The notes: a model not told the origin generated them from the sequence alone. Positions 23,374 through 32,725 are shown, numbered from the stretch's first letter. The stretch: 64,000 bases of DNA from JABMQF01 sp964563755 (GCA_964563755.1 CAZLYC010000002.1:222122-286121); one strand, 5' to 3'. Program-made: numbers and translations.

Positions 23374-24378
23374 CTAGTTTGGCCTGAGCCTTTCGCGTGT
23401 TGCATCTGATAGTACTTGCTGAGCAGTCTGCTGGTCCCAGCCTATCTGCAGGAGATGCTCCATTATCTCTTCAGGCTCGTATCCTTCGCCAAGCGCCTGG
23501 ACTATGTATGTTTTGAGTTCTGATACTTCCTTGCTGCGGGATGCCTGCTGGGGCTGCATTATATTCTGTGTAGTTGGCTGCTGCATCATTGGCATTGGCT
23601 GCTTCGGCATCTTGCTCTCGACTGCGGGCTTGCTCTTGCCCATAGTGAATACCAGTATTATGACTATGATTACAAGTAATAATCCTCCAAGCATAGCTAT
23701 ACTGGTTGTCATGCTGAATCCTGCTATCCCTGGTGATGGCTGCTCGAGTATTCCTATCTCGTCCTGGTAATTGCCTTCCTGCAGGTGCTGCTCTAAGAGT
23801 TGCCTGTCTTCTTTTGTCAGGGTGTCTATGCAGCAGACAAGGTCTCCATCTATTAGTTGTTCATTCGATGCCATGGATGATGCTGCGCCGCAGAATTTGA
23901 CCTTGAATGTGGCGTCACATACTACATTTCCTCCAAGCTCGACATATCTTGATTGGAGTACGTGGAAGTCCTGGTCCATCGCAGCCTGTGCGAGGAGTCT
24001 TGGTGATGGATTGTCGACCGCTTTCGAGAAAGAATCATAGCTTGAGAACTGCACTATCAGGTCCTCGCTGGTTATTCCTGAACAATAATCCACCATCTCA
24101 GAAACAGTCCAGTCGCTTCCGAACTTCTGTGCCTGCAAGGACAATGGCTGTTCGGGGTCATTTATTATGACGCAGATGCTTGTCTGTTCGACCTGGCTGA
24201 ATATTGACGAGCTGGACAATGCGCTTTCGAGCTTTGACTTTGCTGTTGACGCGTCAAGCACTGCGTATCCTGTCAGGTTAACTGACGATGACGCTATGAA
24301 GTATAATCCTAGTATTATCGCTAGTATGAATGCGCCGTGTATGGCAATCTGTTTTACCTTGTCACCTGATTTTTTCAT
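23374..24378 (-). CDS. Membrane protein with extracellular domain and UBA-like tail
   Basis: 334 aa. A membrane segment at about 10-32, an outside domain (about 35-215) with several cysteines, a second membrane segment near 225-247, then a Met/Pro/Gln-rich linker and a C-terminal UBA-like three-helix domain (about 285-330, GEGYEPEEIMEHLLQIGWD). The tail matches in pattern the N-terminal domain of the 1522-2118 product. Function not recognised. It is 27 nt after glyS and 3 nt before the MCM-like gene. The tail would face the cytoplasm if the ends are both inside. Confidence 0.78.
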   Translation of the reverse strand: MKKSGDKVKQIAIHGAFILAIILGLYFIASSSVNLTGYAVLDASTAKSKLESALSSSSIFSQVEQTSICVIINDPEQPLSLQAQKFGSDWTVSEMVDYCSGITSEDLIVQFSSYDSFSKAVDNPSPRLLAQAAMDQDFHVLQSRYVELGGNVVCDATFKVKFCGAASSMASNEQLIDGDLVCCIDTLTKEDRQLLEQHLQEGNYQDEIGILEQPSPGIAGFSMTTSIAMLGGLLLVIIVIILVFTMGKSKPAVESKMPKQPMPMMQQPTTQNIMQPQQASRSKEVSELKTYIVQALGEGYEPEEIMEHLLQIGWDQQTAQQVLSDATRERLRPN

Positions 24379-24405
24379 ATTGTGTCCTTTCTTGTCCTTT
24401 TTTAT

Positions 24406-25953
24406 TTATTTCAGGTCTTGGAATGTTATCTCTGCATTGATTAGCTTGCGGAGCGTATCCTTTATGTTATCTATAGGTACTCTTACCTGCTCTGTGGTGT
24501 CCCTATCGCGTATAGTTACATCGTTCTTCTCGAGAGAATCGAAATCGATTGTTATGCAGAATGGTGTTCCTGCTTCATCCATCCTTGCGTATCTTCTTCC
24601 TATGCTTCCTGCTCTGTCGTATGTGCAGAAGAAATCTTCTTTTAGTGACTTGAATACTTCCTTTGCCTTGTCTTCCAGCTTGTTAATCAGAGGAAGCACT
24701 GCGAATTTGATTGGTGAAAGTTTCGGGTGTAGATGTAGGACAATATTGCCGCGTTTCTCGTCATATTTATATGCGTCGAACATGAATACCAGGAAGCTCC
24801 TGTCAACTCCAAGGCTAGGCTCTGCGACTACATGCGGAACAACTTTTTCCTTGCTCTCTTCATCGAATATGCTCATGTCTTTCTTGCTGTGCTTCATGTG
24901 CTGCTGGAGGTCGAAGTCGCTCCTGTCTGCTATTCCTTGTAGCTCTTTCCATCCCCACGGGAACTTGTATTCCAGGTCCCAGCAGTCGCTTGAGTAATGC
25001 GCAAGCTCGTCTTTCTTGTGCTGCCTCATCCTAAAGTTATCTTTTTTTGCACCAAGGTTGAGGAACCATCTCTGTTCTGTCGCTAGCCAATATGCGTGCC
25101 ATGGACTCTTGATTATTTTCTTTGCCAAGGCTTCTTTTACGCTCATCTCTTTAGAATCAAGTTTGTTCTCCTGCATATCTGCAGAGTAGATATTGAGATT
25201 TTCGTCTATAACTTCTCCTATGAATGGGCAGTCGTCATGTTTTTTCGGGTGTATGAAATATTCTATCTCCATCTGCTCGAATTCCCTGCATCTGAATAGA
25301 AAATTTCTTGGTGCTATCTCGTTCCTGAATGCCTTTCCCATCTGGGCTATGCCGAAAGGAAGTTTCAGTCTTGATGTCTCGAAGACGTTCTTGAATTCCG
25401 CGAATATTATCTGTGCTGTTTCAGCCCTAAGGTATGCTTTTGATTCTTCGCTCTGGACAGGGCCTACGTTGGTTGTGAACATGAGGTTGAATTTCTTCGG
25501 TTCTGACAACGGATTTCCTTTAGGTGACTTTATGTTGTTCTCCTTGATCAGTTTCCCAAGGTCATCTGCGCTAAGTCCGTCACATTGTATCTTCAGGGTT
25601 TCCTCCAAAAGAGTGTCTGCCCTGTATCTTTCGTGTGTCTTTAGGTCTTCTACAAGTATGTCTCCGAACTGTTCTGCGTGGCCTGATGCGACCCAGACTT
25701 TCGGGTTTGATATTATGCTTCCATCTATCCCTACTATTTCTTCGCGTGATTGAACGTGAAACTTCCACCATTGCTGCTTGAGGTTGTTCTTGAGTTCTGC
25801 GCCAAGTGGCCCATAATCAAAGAATCCTGCCATGCCGCCGTAGATTTCAGAACTAGGGTATACGAAGCCTTTCCTTTTGCAGAAAGTCGCCATGTCATCA
25901 ATGTTAAGCTCTTTCTTTATCTCTGCGCCTTCATTATTAGGTTTTTCTGTCAT
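24406..25953 (-). CDS. glyS: Glycyl-tRNA synthetase, archaeal/eukaryal class II type
   Basis: Homodimeric GlyRS, 515 aa from this start. Motif 1 region GMAGFFDYGPLGAELKNNL, motif 2 FRNEIAPRNFLFRCREFEQME, and motif 3 AEPSLGVDRSF are visible, with the C-terminal anticodon-binding domain (about 410-515). GTG at 25965 is in frame, but GGTGA 8 nt before the ATG at 25953 favours the ATG. The TATA-like TATATAAAT near 26030-26038 predicts a leader of about 55 nt that contains a hairpin (25975-26004), unlike the leaderless neighbours. Confidence 0.93.
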   Translation of the reverse strand: MTEKPNNEGAEIKKELNIDDMATFCKRKGFVYPSSEIYGGMAGFFDYGPLGAELKNNLKQQWWKFHVQSREEIVGIDGSIISNPKVWVASGHAEQFGDILVEDLKTHERYRADTLLEETLKIQCDGLSADDLGKLIKENNIKSPKGNPLSEPKKFNLMFTTNVGPVQSEESKAYLRAETAQIIFAEFKNVFETSRLKLPFGIAQMGKAFRNEIAPRNFLFRCREFEQMEIEYFIHPKKHDDCPFIGEVIDENLNIYSADMQENKLDSKEMSVKEALAKKIIKSPWHAYWLATEQRWFLNLGAKKDNFRMRQHKKDELAHYSSDCWDLEYKFPWGWKELQGIADRSDFDLQQHMKHSKKDMSIFDEESKEKVVPHVVAEPSLGVDRSFLVFMFDAYKYDEKRGNIVLHLHPKLSPIKFAVLPLINKLEDKAKEVFKSLKEDFFCTYDRAGSIGRRYARMDEAGTPFCITIDFDSLEKNDVTIRDRDTTEQVRVPIDNIKDTLRKLINAEITFQDLK

Positions 25954-25974
25954 TCCTTCGGTCACCGCTTTGAT

Positions 25975-26004
25975 GATAGTGTTGACGATACAGATTACAC
26001 TATC
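25975..26004 (-). promoter_or_regulatory. Hairpin in the glyS 5' leader
   Basis: GATAGTGT (25975-25982) and ACACTATC (25997-26004) form a perfect 8-bp stem with a 14-nt loop. It lies between the predicted transcription start (about 26010) and the glyS start codon. It may control translation or stability of glyS mRNA, or be an operator. It does not resemble the glycine riboswitch. Confidence 0.45.
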
Positions 26005-26060
26005 CTAGCGTCTATAGTCCCTTCTGGTATTTATATAGTTTGTGTTAGTATTTCGTAGAA

Positions 26061-27284
26061 TTAAGCCTTAAGGTATTCCATCTCTTCGTTATCGAGTTCG
26101 AGCCAATCTGATAGCTGGTTTATTGCCTGCCTATCCTTGCCTCTCCTGAATATTGCCTTGATGTATGGATAAGTATCTCTTAGCGCTTCTTTTTTTGATG
26201 TGTGCGTCTTCTCAGCTAACTTTTCACAGATTGCGACTCTTTTCTGGTATCTGCGATTCGCTATGAATATCTTAAGAAGCCTTTGTGTCTGCTCATAGTT
26301 GACCATGTTCTTGTATTTCTCGTCTTTTGAGACAGATATTCCTGCGGTCAGGAAATCGTTTATGTAAGCGAGGAATCTCCAGTGCTGCTGTCTCATTATT
26401 CTTCTTTTCATTATGTCTGCTCGTGAGACATAGTAGTATGCGCGTGCCAGGTCTTTTGTGTCTACGTATTCTTTTGGCAGGTTTTCGTCTATCCAGAGTG
26501 CGCACTGATCGAGTTCTTCTGTCACTGTGTCGAATGACTCTTTGGCTATCTTCGGGTCTGTTGTCTTGAATATCTTTGTCAATGCTGTTGTTATCTCTTC
26601 TTTTTGTTCTCTGTCCGAAAGGGATTCCAGGTCTTGCTTTGTTATTTTTCCTGAAGCTGAAAGCATCTGCAGGTCATTTATCGCTGCTCTTGCGTCTCCG
26701 CCGCATCTTCGTGCTATTGACTTCAATGCGTCCTCTTCGTATTTTATCTCTTCCTTGTCAGCGATTGTCTTGAGTATTGTAAAAACGTCTGAATATTGCA
26801 GCTGTGAGAATTCTATCATCTCTGATTTTTTTCGCAGGTCTGAGAATTTCTTGTCGAATGGGTCGTTGGCTGTCATGACTATAGGGAATGATGTGTTTTC
26901 TGTTATTCTTACAAGTTCAGGTATGCCTCCTCTGTCCTGCATTCCTGATATTCCGTCTATCTCATCTACAAGTATTACTTTTCCTTTGAAGAATAATGAC
27001 ATCTGTTTTGATGCTGTGCCTGCGACAGCTGATATGTTGTCTCCAGTCCTGAAGTCTGATGCGTTGAGTTCTATTATCTCGAGTCCTAGTTCTTTTGCTA
27101 TCGAGTGAACTGCAGAAGTCTTTCCGCTTCCTGTCGGACCATATACTAACGCAGATTTTTTCTTCTCTTTCCTGAAGTTCACTATGAATTGTTTTAGTGA
27201 AGCTACTGCTTTGTCCTGGCCGAAGACTTCCTTGATCTTTTTGGGTGAGTGTTCCTGTGTCCAGGGTTTTGTTCGTTCTACCAT
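26061..27284 (-). CDS. rfcL: Replication factor C large subunit
   Basis: AAA+ clamp-loader subunit that opens PCNA, 407 aa. Walker A YGPTGSGKTSAVH (near residue 46), Walker B ILVDEIDGISG (near 100), sensor 1 MTANDPFDKKF and sensor 2 RRCGGDARAAINDLQ are visible. The collar domain (about 225-400) is followed by very little tail. It lacks the long charged C-terminal extension with a PIP box seen in many archaeal RfcL proteins (usual length about 480-500). A TATA-like element near 27306-27316 gives a leaderless start. The small subunit rfcS is not in the window. Confidence 0.92.
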   Translation of the reverse strand: MVERTKPWTQEHSPKKIKEVFGQDKAVASLKQFIVNFRKEKKKSALVYGPTGSGKTSAVHSIAKELGLEIIELNASDFRTGDNISAVAGTASKQMSLFFKGKVILVDEIDGISGMQDRGGIPELVRITENTSFPIVMTANDPFDKKFSDLRKKSEMIEFSQLQYSDVFTILKTIADKEEIKYEEDALKSIARRCGGDARAAINDLQMLSASGKITKQDLESLSDREQKEEITTALTKIFKTTDPKIAKESFDTVTEELDQCALWIDENLPKEYVDTKDLARAYYYVSRADIMKRRIMRQQHWRFLAYINDFLTAGISVSKDEKYKNMVNYEQTQRLLKIFIANRRYQKRVAICEKLAEKTHTSKKEALRDTYPYIKAIFRRGKDRQAINQLSDWLELDNEEMEYLKA

Positions 27285-27410
27285 TTGTGTTTCAATAAAA
27301 TGTTTGTGAGTTTATTAAGATTGCCAAGCAGGTCTTAAATGGATTAAGAAACCTGTTTGAAAAAGGAAAAATCTTGCTTATTTATCTAAAAATACAATAA
27401 AGATAACTGA

Positions 27411-27459
27411 TACTTACAATGTAGGTATTATTTATAAATCATTACTTACAATGTAAGTA
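27411..27459. promoter_or_regulatory. Twin palindromic operators flanking a TATA box
   Basis: Two copies of the same 17-nt palindrome: TACTTACAATGTAGGTA (27411-27427, one mismatch) and TACTTACAATGTAAGTA (27443-27459, perfect). They are 32 bp apart centre to centre, about three helical turns, so they lie on the same DNA face. The sequence between them holds a TATA-like ATTTATAAAT (27430-27439). A repressor dimer pair could close this promoter. The downstream gene is valS, which also has a nearer TATA-like element (27504-27514). Confidence 0.65.
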
Positions 27460-27536
27460 AATAGAGTATTTATTAAAAACATATTTTACGCTTTTCTAAC
27501 CTAAAATTTAAATACGGAAACCAAATCCGCAACGAT

Positions 27537-30020
27537 ATGGAAAACAGTGGACAGAACCCAAGTCAGAAACCAGAAACACAACAACAGAACTACGACCCAA
27601 AAATAGAAGAGCCGAAGTTGCACAAGTTCTGGATAGACAATAAGATTTATCGTTTTGATTCTAAATCCAAGAAACCAGCATACACAATAGACACTCCTCC
27701 TCCAACAGTTTCAGGAAAGATGCATCTAGGTCATTCTTTTTCATATTCACAGCAGGATTTCATAGCAAGATATCACAGGATGAAAGGCGAGAATGTATTC
27801 TATCCTTTTGGCACTGATGACAACGGTCTTCCAACAGAAAGACTTATTGAAAAACTGAAGAGCGTAAAAGCAGTGAGGATGGAAAGGCATGAATTCACAA
27901 AGCTCTGCTATGATACTCTTAAGGAAATCAAGCCTGGCTTTATACAGGATTGGATAAATCTCGGCATGTCATGCGATTTTGATGGAAGCTATTCTACTAT
28001 AGACCCTCATTGCCAGAATACTTCCCAATACTCATTCATAGACCTGCACGAAAAAGGACGGATCTTCCAGGAAGAAACTCCAATCTCATGGTGTACTGTC
28101 TGCCAGACAGCGATAGCACAGGCAGAGTTTGAAGATGTTGAGATGACATCTCATTTCAATGATATAATCTTCAAGGTAGGAGGAAAAGATATCATTGTTG
28201 CAACGACAAGGCCAGAGCTTCTTCCGGCATGCGTCGCTGTCTTCGTGCATCCTTCTGATAAGAGATACACGGATATTGTCGGTAAACATGCGAAAGTACC
28301 TCTTTTCAATCTTGAAGTTCCTATTCTCACTGACGAGAAAGCAGATCCGAATAAAGGTACGGGAGTCGTCATGTGCTGTACATTCGGAGACAAGACTGAT
28401 TCTGAGTGGTGGTATAAGCACAAGCTTCCTCTGCGTGTCGCGATAACAAAGGACGGCAAGATGAACGAGCTTACAGACAAGTATGCAGGACTTCCGATAA
28501 AAGAAGCAAGAAAAGTGATAATCGAGGACTTGAAAGCATCAAATCTCCTCATCAGGCAGCAGCAGATAACTCATCCAGTGAACGTGCACGACAAGTGCGG
28601 CACAGAGCTTGAAATCCTGAAAACAAAACAGTGGTTCATAAAGGTCCTTGACAAGAAAGAAGAGCTGATATCCTACGTAGACAAAATCAAATGGTATCCT
28701 GACCATATGAAGACAAGGTATGTACATTGGGTAGAGAACCTCAATTGGGACTGGTGCATATCACGTCAGAGATATTTCGGTGTTCCATTCCCTGTTTGGT
28801 ATTGCAAGCAGTGCGGAAAAGTGATGTTGGCCGATAAGGAATCGCTGCCAGTCGATCCTCTGAAGGACAAACCGAAAAATAAGTGCTCATGCGGCTCTTC
28901 AGAATTCACTCCAGAGAAAGATGTGATGGACACATGGGCAACGTCATCGGTCTCTCCACAGATAATAACAAACTGGAAGAGCAAAGGAAATTATGATGTT
29001 GATTTCAAGAAGATTTATCCTACTTCACTAAGACCTCAGGCTCACGACATAATAAGGACTTGGGCATTCTATACTCTGGTTAAAGGAGTATATAATTGCG
29101 ATCAGGTCCCGTGGAAGAATATCATGATTTCAGGATGGGCTCTTGACCCGCATGGAAAGAAGATGTCTAAATCAAAAGGGAATGTTGTTGACCCTCAACC
29201 GATGATAGATAAGTATTCTGCTGACGCACTAAGATTCTGGGCCGCAGGCTCTAAACTAGGCGATGATTTGCCTTTCCAGGAAAAAGATTTGGTTACTGGA
29301 AAGAAGATGGTAACAAAATTATGGAACGCTTCAAAGTTCTCATTGATGCATATTCAGGATTTTAACGTGAAGAACGCGTCTAAAGCTAAACTTGAAGTCA
29401 TGGACAGGTGGGTTCTTTCAAAACTCAACAGGCTGATAAAAGATTGCACTGATGATTTTGAGAATTATGAGTATGCGCGTGCTAAATCCGGGACAGAGCA
29501 GTTCTTCTGGGGCACATTCTGCGACTACTACCTTGAAATCTGCAAGGACAGGATTTACAATCCTGACAAATACGGTGTTGAAGCAAGGATTGCTGCTCAG
29601 CACACTCTTTACACTCTGCTGCTGACATCTATTAAGCTGTGCGCGCCTATACTGCCGCACATAACTGAAGCAGTATACCAGCTTTACTTCGCAGAGAAAG
29701 AGAATGTTAAGTCAATACATATTTCTGATTGGCCAAAGTATGACACAAAGCTTGTCGATGATGAAGCTGAGAAGACAGGCAATATTATAGTATCAATAAT
29801 AGGTGCTGTACGCAAGTTCAAATCGGAACAGAAAGTATCTCTGAAAAAACCCATTAAGCTTACTATAGAATGTGACGATGACCAAAAGAAGAGGATAGAA
29901 TCTGCGATGAATGACCTTAAAGCGACTGCGAATGCGACAGAGATAATTTTCGGACAGGGGAGCATAATAGTTTCTGAGAAGCTTAAGGTAAGTATTGAAC
30001 TTTTGACTGAACAAGTCTAA
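27537..30020 (+). CDS. valS: Valyl-tRNA synthetase
   Basis: Class I synthetase, 827 aa. HIGH motif as HLGHSF (near residue 62), the CP1 editing domain (about 190-340, with ATTRPELLPACVAVFVHP), a Cys4 zinc site (CKQCGK and CSCGS near 420-450), KMSKSKGN (near 540), and the C-terminal anticodon-binding helical domain. It is at the short end for ValRS, without the long C-terminal coiled coil of bacterial enzymes. A TATA-like AATTTAAATA at 27505-27514 makes the ATG leaderless. A second promoter flanked by twin palindromes lies further upstream. Its stop codon overlaps that of the convergent antiporter gene. Confidence 0.94.
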   Translation: MENSGQNPSQKPETQQQNYDPKIEEPKLHKFWIDNKIYRFDSKSKKPAYTIDTPPPTVSGKMHLGHSFSYSQQDFIARYHRMKGENVFYPFGTDDNGLPTERLIEKLKSVKAVRMERHEFTKLCYDTLKEIKPGFIQDWINLGMSCDFDGSYSTIDPHCQNTSQYSFIDLHEKGRIFQEETPISWCTVCQTAIAQAEFEDVEMTSHFNDIIFKVGGKDIIVATTRPELLPACVAVFVHPSDKRYTDIVGKHAKVPLFNLEVPILTDEKADPNKGTGVVMCCTFGDKTDSEWWYKHKLPLRVAITKDGKMNELTDKYAGLPIKEARKVIIEDLKASNLLIRQQQITHPVNVHDKCGTELEILKTKQWFIKVLDKKEELISYVDKIKWYPDHMKTRYVHWVENLNWDWCISRQRYFGVPFPVWYCKQCGKVMLADKESLPVDPLKDKPKNKCSCGSSEFTPEKDVMDTWATSSVSPQIITNWKSKGNYDVDFKKIYPTSLRPQAHDIIRTWAFYTLVKGVYNCDQVPWKNIMISGWALDPHGKKMSKSKGNVVDPQPMIDKYSADALRFWAAGSKLGDDLPFQEKDLVTGKKMVTKLWNASKFSLMHIQDFNVKNASKAKLEVMDRWVLSKLNRLIKDCTDDFENYEYARAKSGTEQFFWGTFCDYYLEICKDRIYNPDKYGVEARIAAQHTLYTLLLTSIKLCAPILPHITEAVYQLYFAEKENVKSIHISDWPKYDTKLVDDEAEKTGNIIVSIIGAVRKFKSEQKVSLKKPIKLTIECDDDQKKRIESAMNDLKATANATEIIFGQGSIIVSEKLKVSIELLTEQV

Positions 30021-31243
30021 GTATTATGAATCGCCTTTTTTGTTTCTCTCCTTTCTTTTTCACAGTTAATTCCCTGATTTAGGAAATAGTGTGAAAACTC
30101 AAGTGTTATTGTTGATAAAACGATAGAATATAGCACAATAGCAAGTCCATAGTCCAAAATTGTATCGATGCCAGCTATAGCATAAGTGCTGAGTATGAAT
30201 ATTACTACCGCGGTAGCTATTCCTTTGGGCGCGTTGAGAGCCATGAACAGCTTCTCTCTTATGGAGTGAGTTTTCCAGAAGCTGGCATTTATGGCGCAGA
30301 AACGAATCACTGTAAAGATAGAGAAAAGAAGTATTGAACGTACAAGAAAATCCGCGCTCCAAGGTATCTTTATCAGGAACCCAAGAAGCATGAAAACTAA
30401 TATCTGAAGGAATTCTGAGAAAGTTGAAGAGAACCTATCGAGCGTATCCTTATGTTTTAGGTACATGTTGCCTACAATTATCGCCATGGTAGTTACTGCA
30501 AGGACTCCATTGCCTCCAGTATTCTCTGCGAGGACATAAGTTATAAGTGCTGCGGCTATTATTGCTATAGGCGAGAGCCGTTCCTCATAGAACTTGCTCA
30601 TTATCTTGAAAACTACCAGACCTACAAGAACTCCTGCCCCTATCCCTACTATTATCTGTTGCATGAACGGGACGAACTGATCAAATATGGTGTCGAATGT
30701 CAATGAATTCACGTCACCGAGAAAACCTATTATTATGAAAGGCAGCAGCACTAATGGAGGAGTGTTGACTATAGATTCAAGTTCAAGCAGCTCAGTCACC
30801 TTGCTTTTTATGCCCTGAAGTAAAGCCATCGCGGTATCAGGAGATGTACCTGCCATGAATGATGCAAAGAGGAACGCGAGGTGGAACTCTAGATTAAGTA
30901 TGTATCTGGAAGCCACTGTGAAAAATATGAGTATAAACAGGATGAAGAACATGGTGAGCTTCAGTGATGCGACAGATATCATATTTATCTCTTTAAGCTT
31001 AAATTTTGATGCTGAATCATATACTACAAGTATCAACGTTAGTATGCCGAGGGTTATTATAAAATTCTGAGGTATTACAAAAAGAGGCTCTCCTTTGTAC
31101 CTCAAGACATTCAGCATCATGCCTGCAAGTATTAGTATGAGAACATTAGGTATCCTGAGCTTTGATGAGAATATCGTGCATAAAAGTCCTATTAGAAGAA
31201 ACAAACCGAGATATGTCAAATGAGATAAGGACTCTACAGCCAT
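30017..31243 (-). CDS. Na+/H+ or K+/H+ antiporter (CPA family)
   Basis: Integral membrane cation:proton antiporter, 408 aa, about 12 hydrophobic segments. Motifs include the first-half LIGLLCTIFSSKLRIPNVLIL, the ion-site-like block SFMAGTSPDTAMALL, and GGNGVLAVTTMAIIVGN in the second half. The C-terminus is short and basic, without TrkA-N/RCK regulatory domains. It resembles NhaP/KefB-type exchangers; the ion cannot be assigned. It has its own promoter region. Its end overlaps valS by 4 nt, tail to tail. Confidence 0.87.
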   Translation of the reverse strand: MAVESLSHLTYLGLFLLIGLLCTIFSSKLRIPNVLILILAGMMLNVLRYKGEPLFVIPQNFIITLGILTLILVVYDSASKFKLKEINMISVASLKLTMFFILFILIFFTVASRYILNLEFHLAFLFASFMAGTSPDTAMALLQGIKSKVTELLELESIVNTPPLVLLPFIIIGFLGDVNSLTFDTIFDQFVPFMQQIIVGIGAGVLVGLVVFKIMSKFYEERLSPIAIIAAALITYVLAENTGGNGVLAVTTMAIIVGNMYLKHKDTLDRFSSTFSEFLQILVFMLLGFLIKIPWSADFLVRSILLFSIFTVIRFCAINASFWKTHSIREKLFMALNAPKGIATAVVIFILSTYAIAGIDTILDYGLAIVLYSIVLSTITLEFSHYFLNQGINCEKERRETKKAIHNT

Positions 31244-31287
31244 TTTTCACCTTTTTTTACGGATATGATTTGATAATTTAAATAGTT

Positions 31288-32725
31288 TCAGGATTTTTTG
31301 AGCTTCGGCCCCTCTGGAGTATCTAGAATAGTGTATCCTGCTTCATTTATCTTATCTCTTAGAGTGTCAGACAGCGACCAGTTTTTGCTCTTCCTTGCCT
31401 CTTCACGTTGTTTTAGAAGCTCGACAACTTCTGCAGGGGCATCTACTTTTTCTTCTTTCATCTCTTTGAAACCAAATCCGAGAACTTTATCGAAATCAAG
31501 CAGCAATCTTAACTTTTCTTTGTTGGATACCTCTTCATCGCGTATGACTGACCACATGGTTGAGAGTGCTTGTGGCATGTTCAGGTCATCATCGACAGCT
31601 TTCCTGAACTCTTCATCATATTCATGTTCCTTCTCTTCATCGTCATCTTGTTTTTTCGTTGAATTTGATTTTATTTCAAGTATCTTCTCGCGCAGCCTGT
31701 TGAAAGTGTTCTTCGCGCCCTCAATTCCTTCCCAGCTGAATGAAAGCTGTTGTCTGTAGTGCGCTCCAAGGCAGAAGTATCGGTATACGAGCGGGTCGTA
31801 TCCTTTGTCGATTAGTGTCTGTAGTGTTATGAATCCTCCTGAGGATTTTGCCATCTTGCCTTTGTCAAGCACAAGGAATTCTCCGTGCATCCAATATTTT
31901 ACCCAGGGCTTCTTTCCTGTAGCTGCTTCTGTCTGCGCAATCTCGTTAGTGTGATGTATCGGAATGTGGTCTATGCCGCCGCAGTGTATGTCAAACTGCT
32001 CTCCTAAGTATTTCATCGACATCGCAGAGCATTCGATGTGCCATCCAGGGTATCCAACGCCCCAGGGACTATCCCATTTCATCTCCTGGTCTGCGAATTT
32101 TGATTTTGTGAACCAGAGTGCAAAGTCAAATGGACTTTTCTTGCTTTCATCCACTCCTACTCTTGCTCCTGCTTTCTGTTCGTCGAGGTTTATTCTGGCG
32201 AGTTTGCCGTAATCAGGGAATTTTGAGATGTCAAAATAGACGTTTCCGCCAGATATGTATGTGCAGTTGTTCTTCTCAAGCTTTTTTATCAGGTCTATCT
32301 GCTCTTTTATGTGGTCTGTCGCCTTGCACCATATGTCTGGCTCAAGTATGTTGAGCTTTTTGATGTCGCTTTTGAAAGCGTCTGTGTAGAACTGTGCGAT
32401 TTCCCAGACAGTCTTGCCTTCTCTCTTCGCGCCTTTGAGCATCTTGTCTTCGCCTTCGTCAGCGTCAGAAGTCAGGTGTCCTACGTCAGTTATGTTCATG
32501 ACGTGCTTTACTTTAAAACTATTGTATAGAAGTACTCTTTTGAGTATATCTTCGAATATGTACGTCCTTAGATTGCCTATATGGGCATAGTTGTATACGG
32601 ATTGCCCAGAACCTCCGTTCTTAGGTTCTGTTTGGCCCGCAGGTATACATGCCCACTTTTGGCGGATTTAAAGGACTGAAACTTTCTTTTTTTCTTAACG
32701 AAGTGTTGTATATTTCCAGACCCAT
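31288..32725 (-). CDS. cysS: Cysteinyl-tRNA synthetase, split by a 31-nt intron
   Basis: Class I CysRS. Exon 1 is 32725-32632 (MGLEIYNTSLRKKESF... to CGP), exon 2 is 32600-31288; together they encode 468 aa. As uninterrupted DNA the frame would stop within the insertion. With 32601-32631 removed, the N-terminus reads CGPTVYNYAHIGN, the exact CysRS signature with zinc Cys29 and the HIGH-type site. Further features: WHIECSAM (zinc Cys), HHTNE (zinc His) and the KMSKS loop as KMAKS. The intron falls in codon 32 (A^CC, Thr). A TATA-like TTAAATTAAAC near 32747-32757 supports this start. The alternative reading, a broken gene with internal start at 32499, would lose the active site. Confidence 0.9.
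32601..32631 (-). other. BHB intron in cysS (31 nt)
   Basis: On the minus strand the insertion folds into CAGAACCT/AGGTTCTG (8 bp, 8-nt loop). The central helix is GGCC/GGCA (three pairs plus a terminal G.A). The 5' bulge is A-A^A, the 3' bulge is A-T^C, and the outer exon helix is TGCG/CGTA. Cutting after the second base of each bulge joins CCA-A to CC-GTA and gives Pro-Thr-Val. The intron is 31 nt, so it shifts the frame if kept, and it also contains an in-frame TAA. Confidence 0.85.

Noticed and set aside
25975..26004. Glycine riboswitch before glyS.
   Set aside because: The leader is too short and only a single simple hairpin is present, without the conserved riboswitch core.
31288..32499. 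A short CysRS starting at the internal ATG (32499).
   Set aside because: It would lack the zinc Cys and HIGH-type site. The upstream sequence encodes a perfect CysRS N-terminus in two pieces joined by BHB splicing.
32601..32640. Translational bypass (GGG take-off and GGG landing codons flank the cysS hairpin).
   Set aside because: Bypass would give Cys-Gly-Gln-Ser, changing the conserved Pro-Thr. BHB splicing gives the exact CGPT and has the right cut geometry. Bypass is not excluded by sequence alone.
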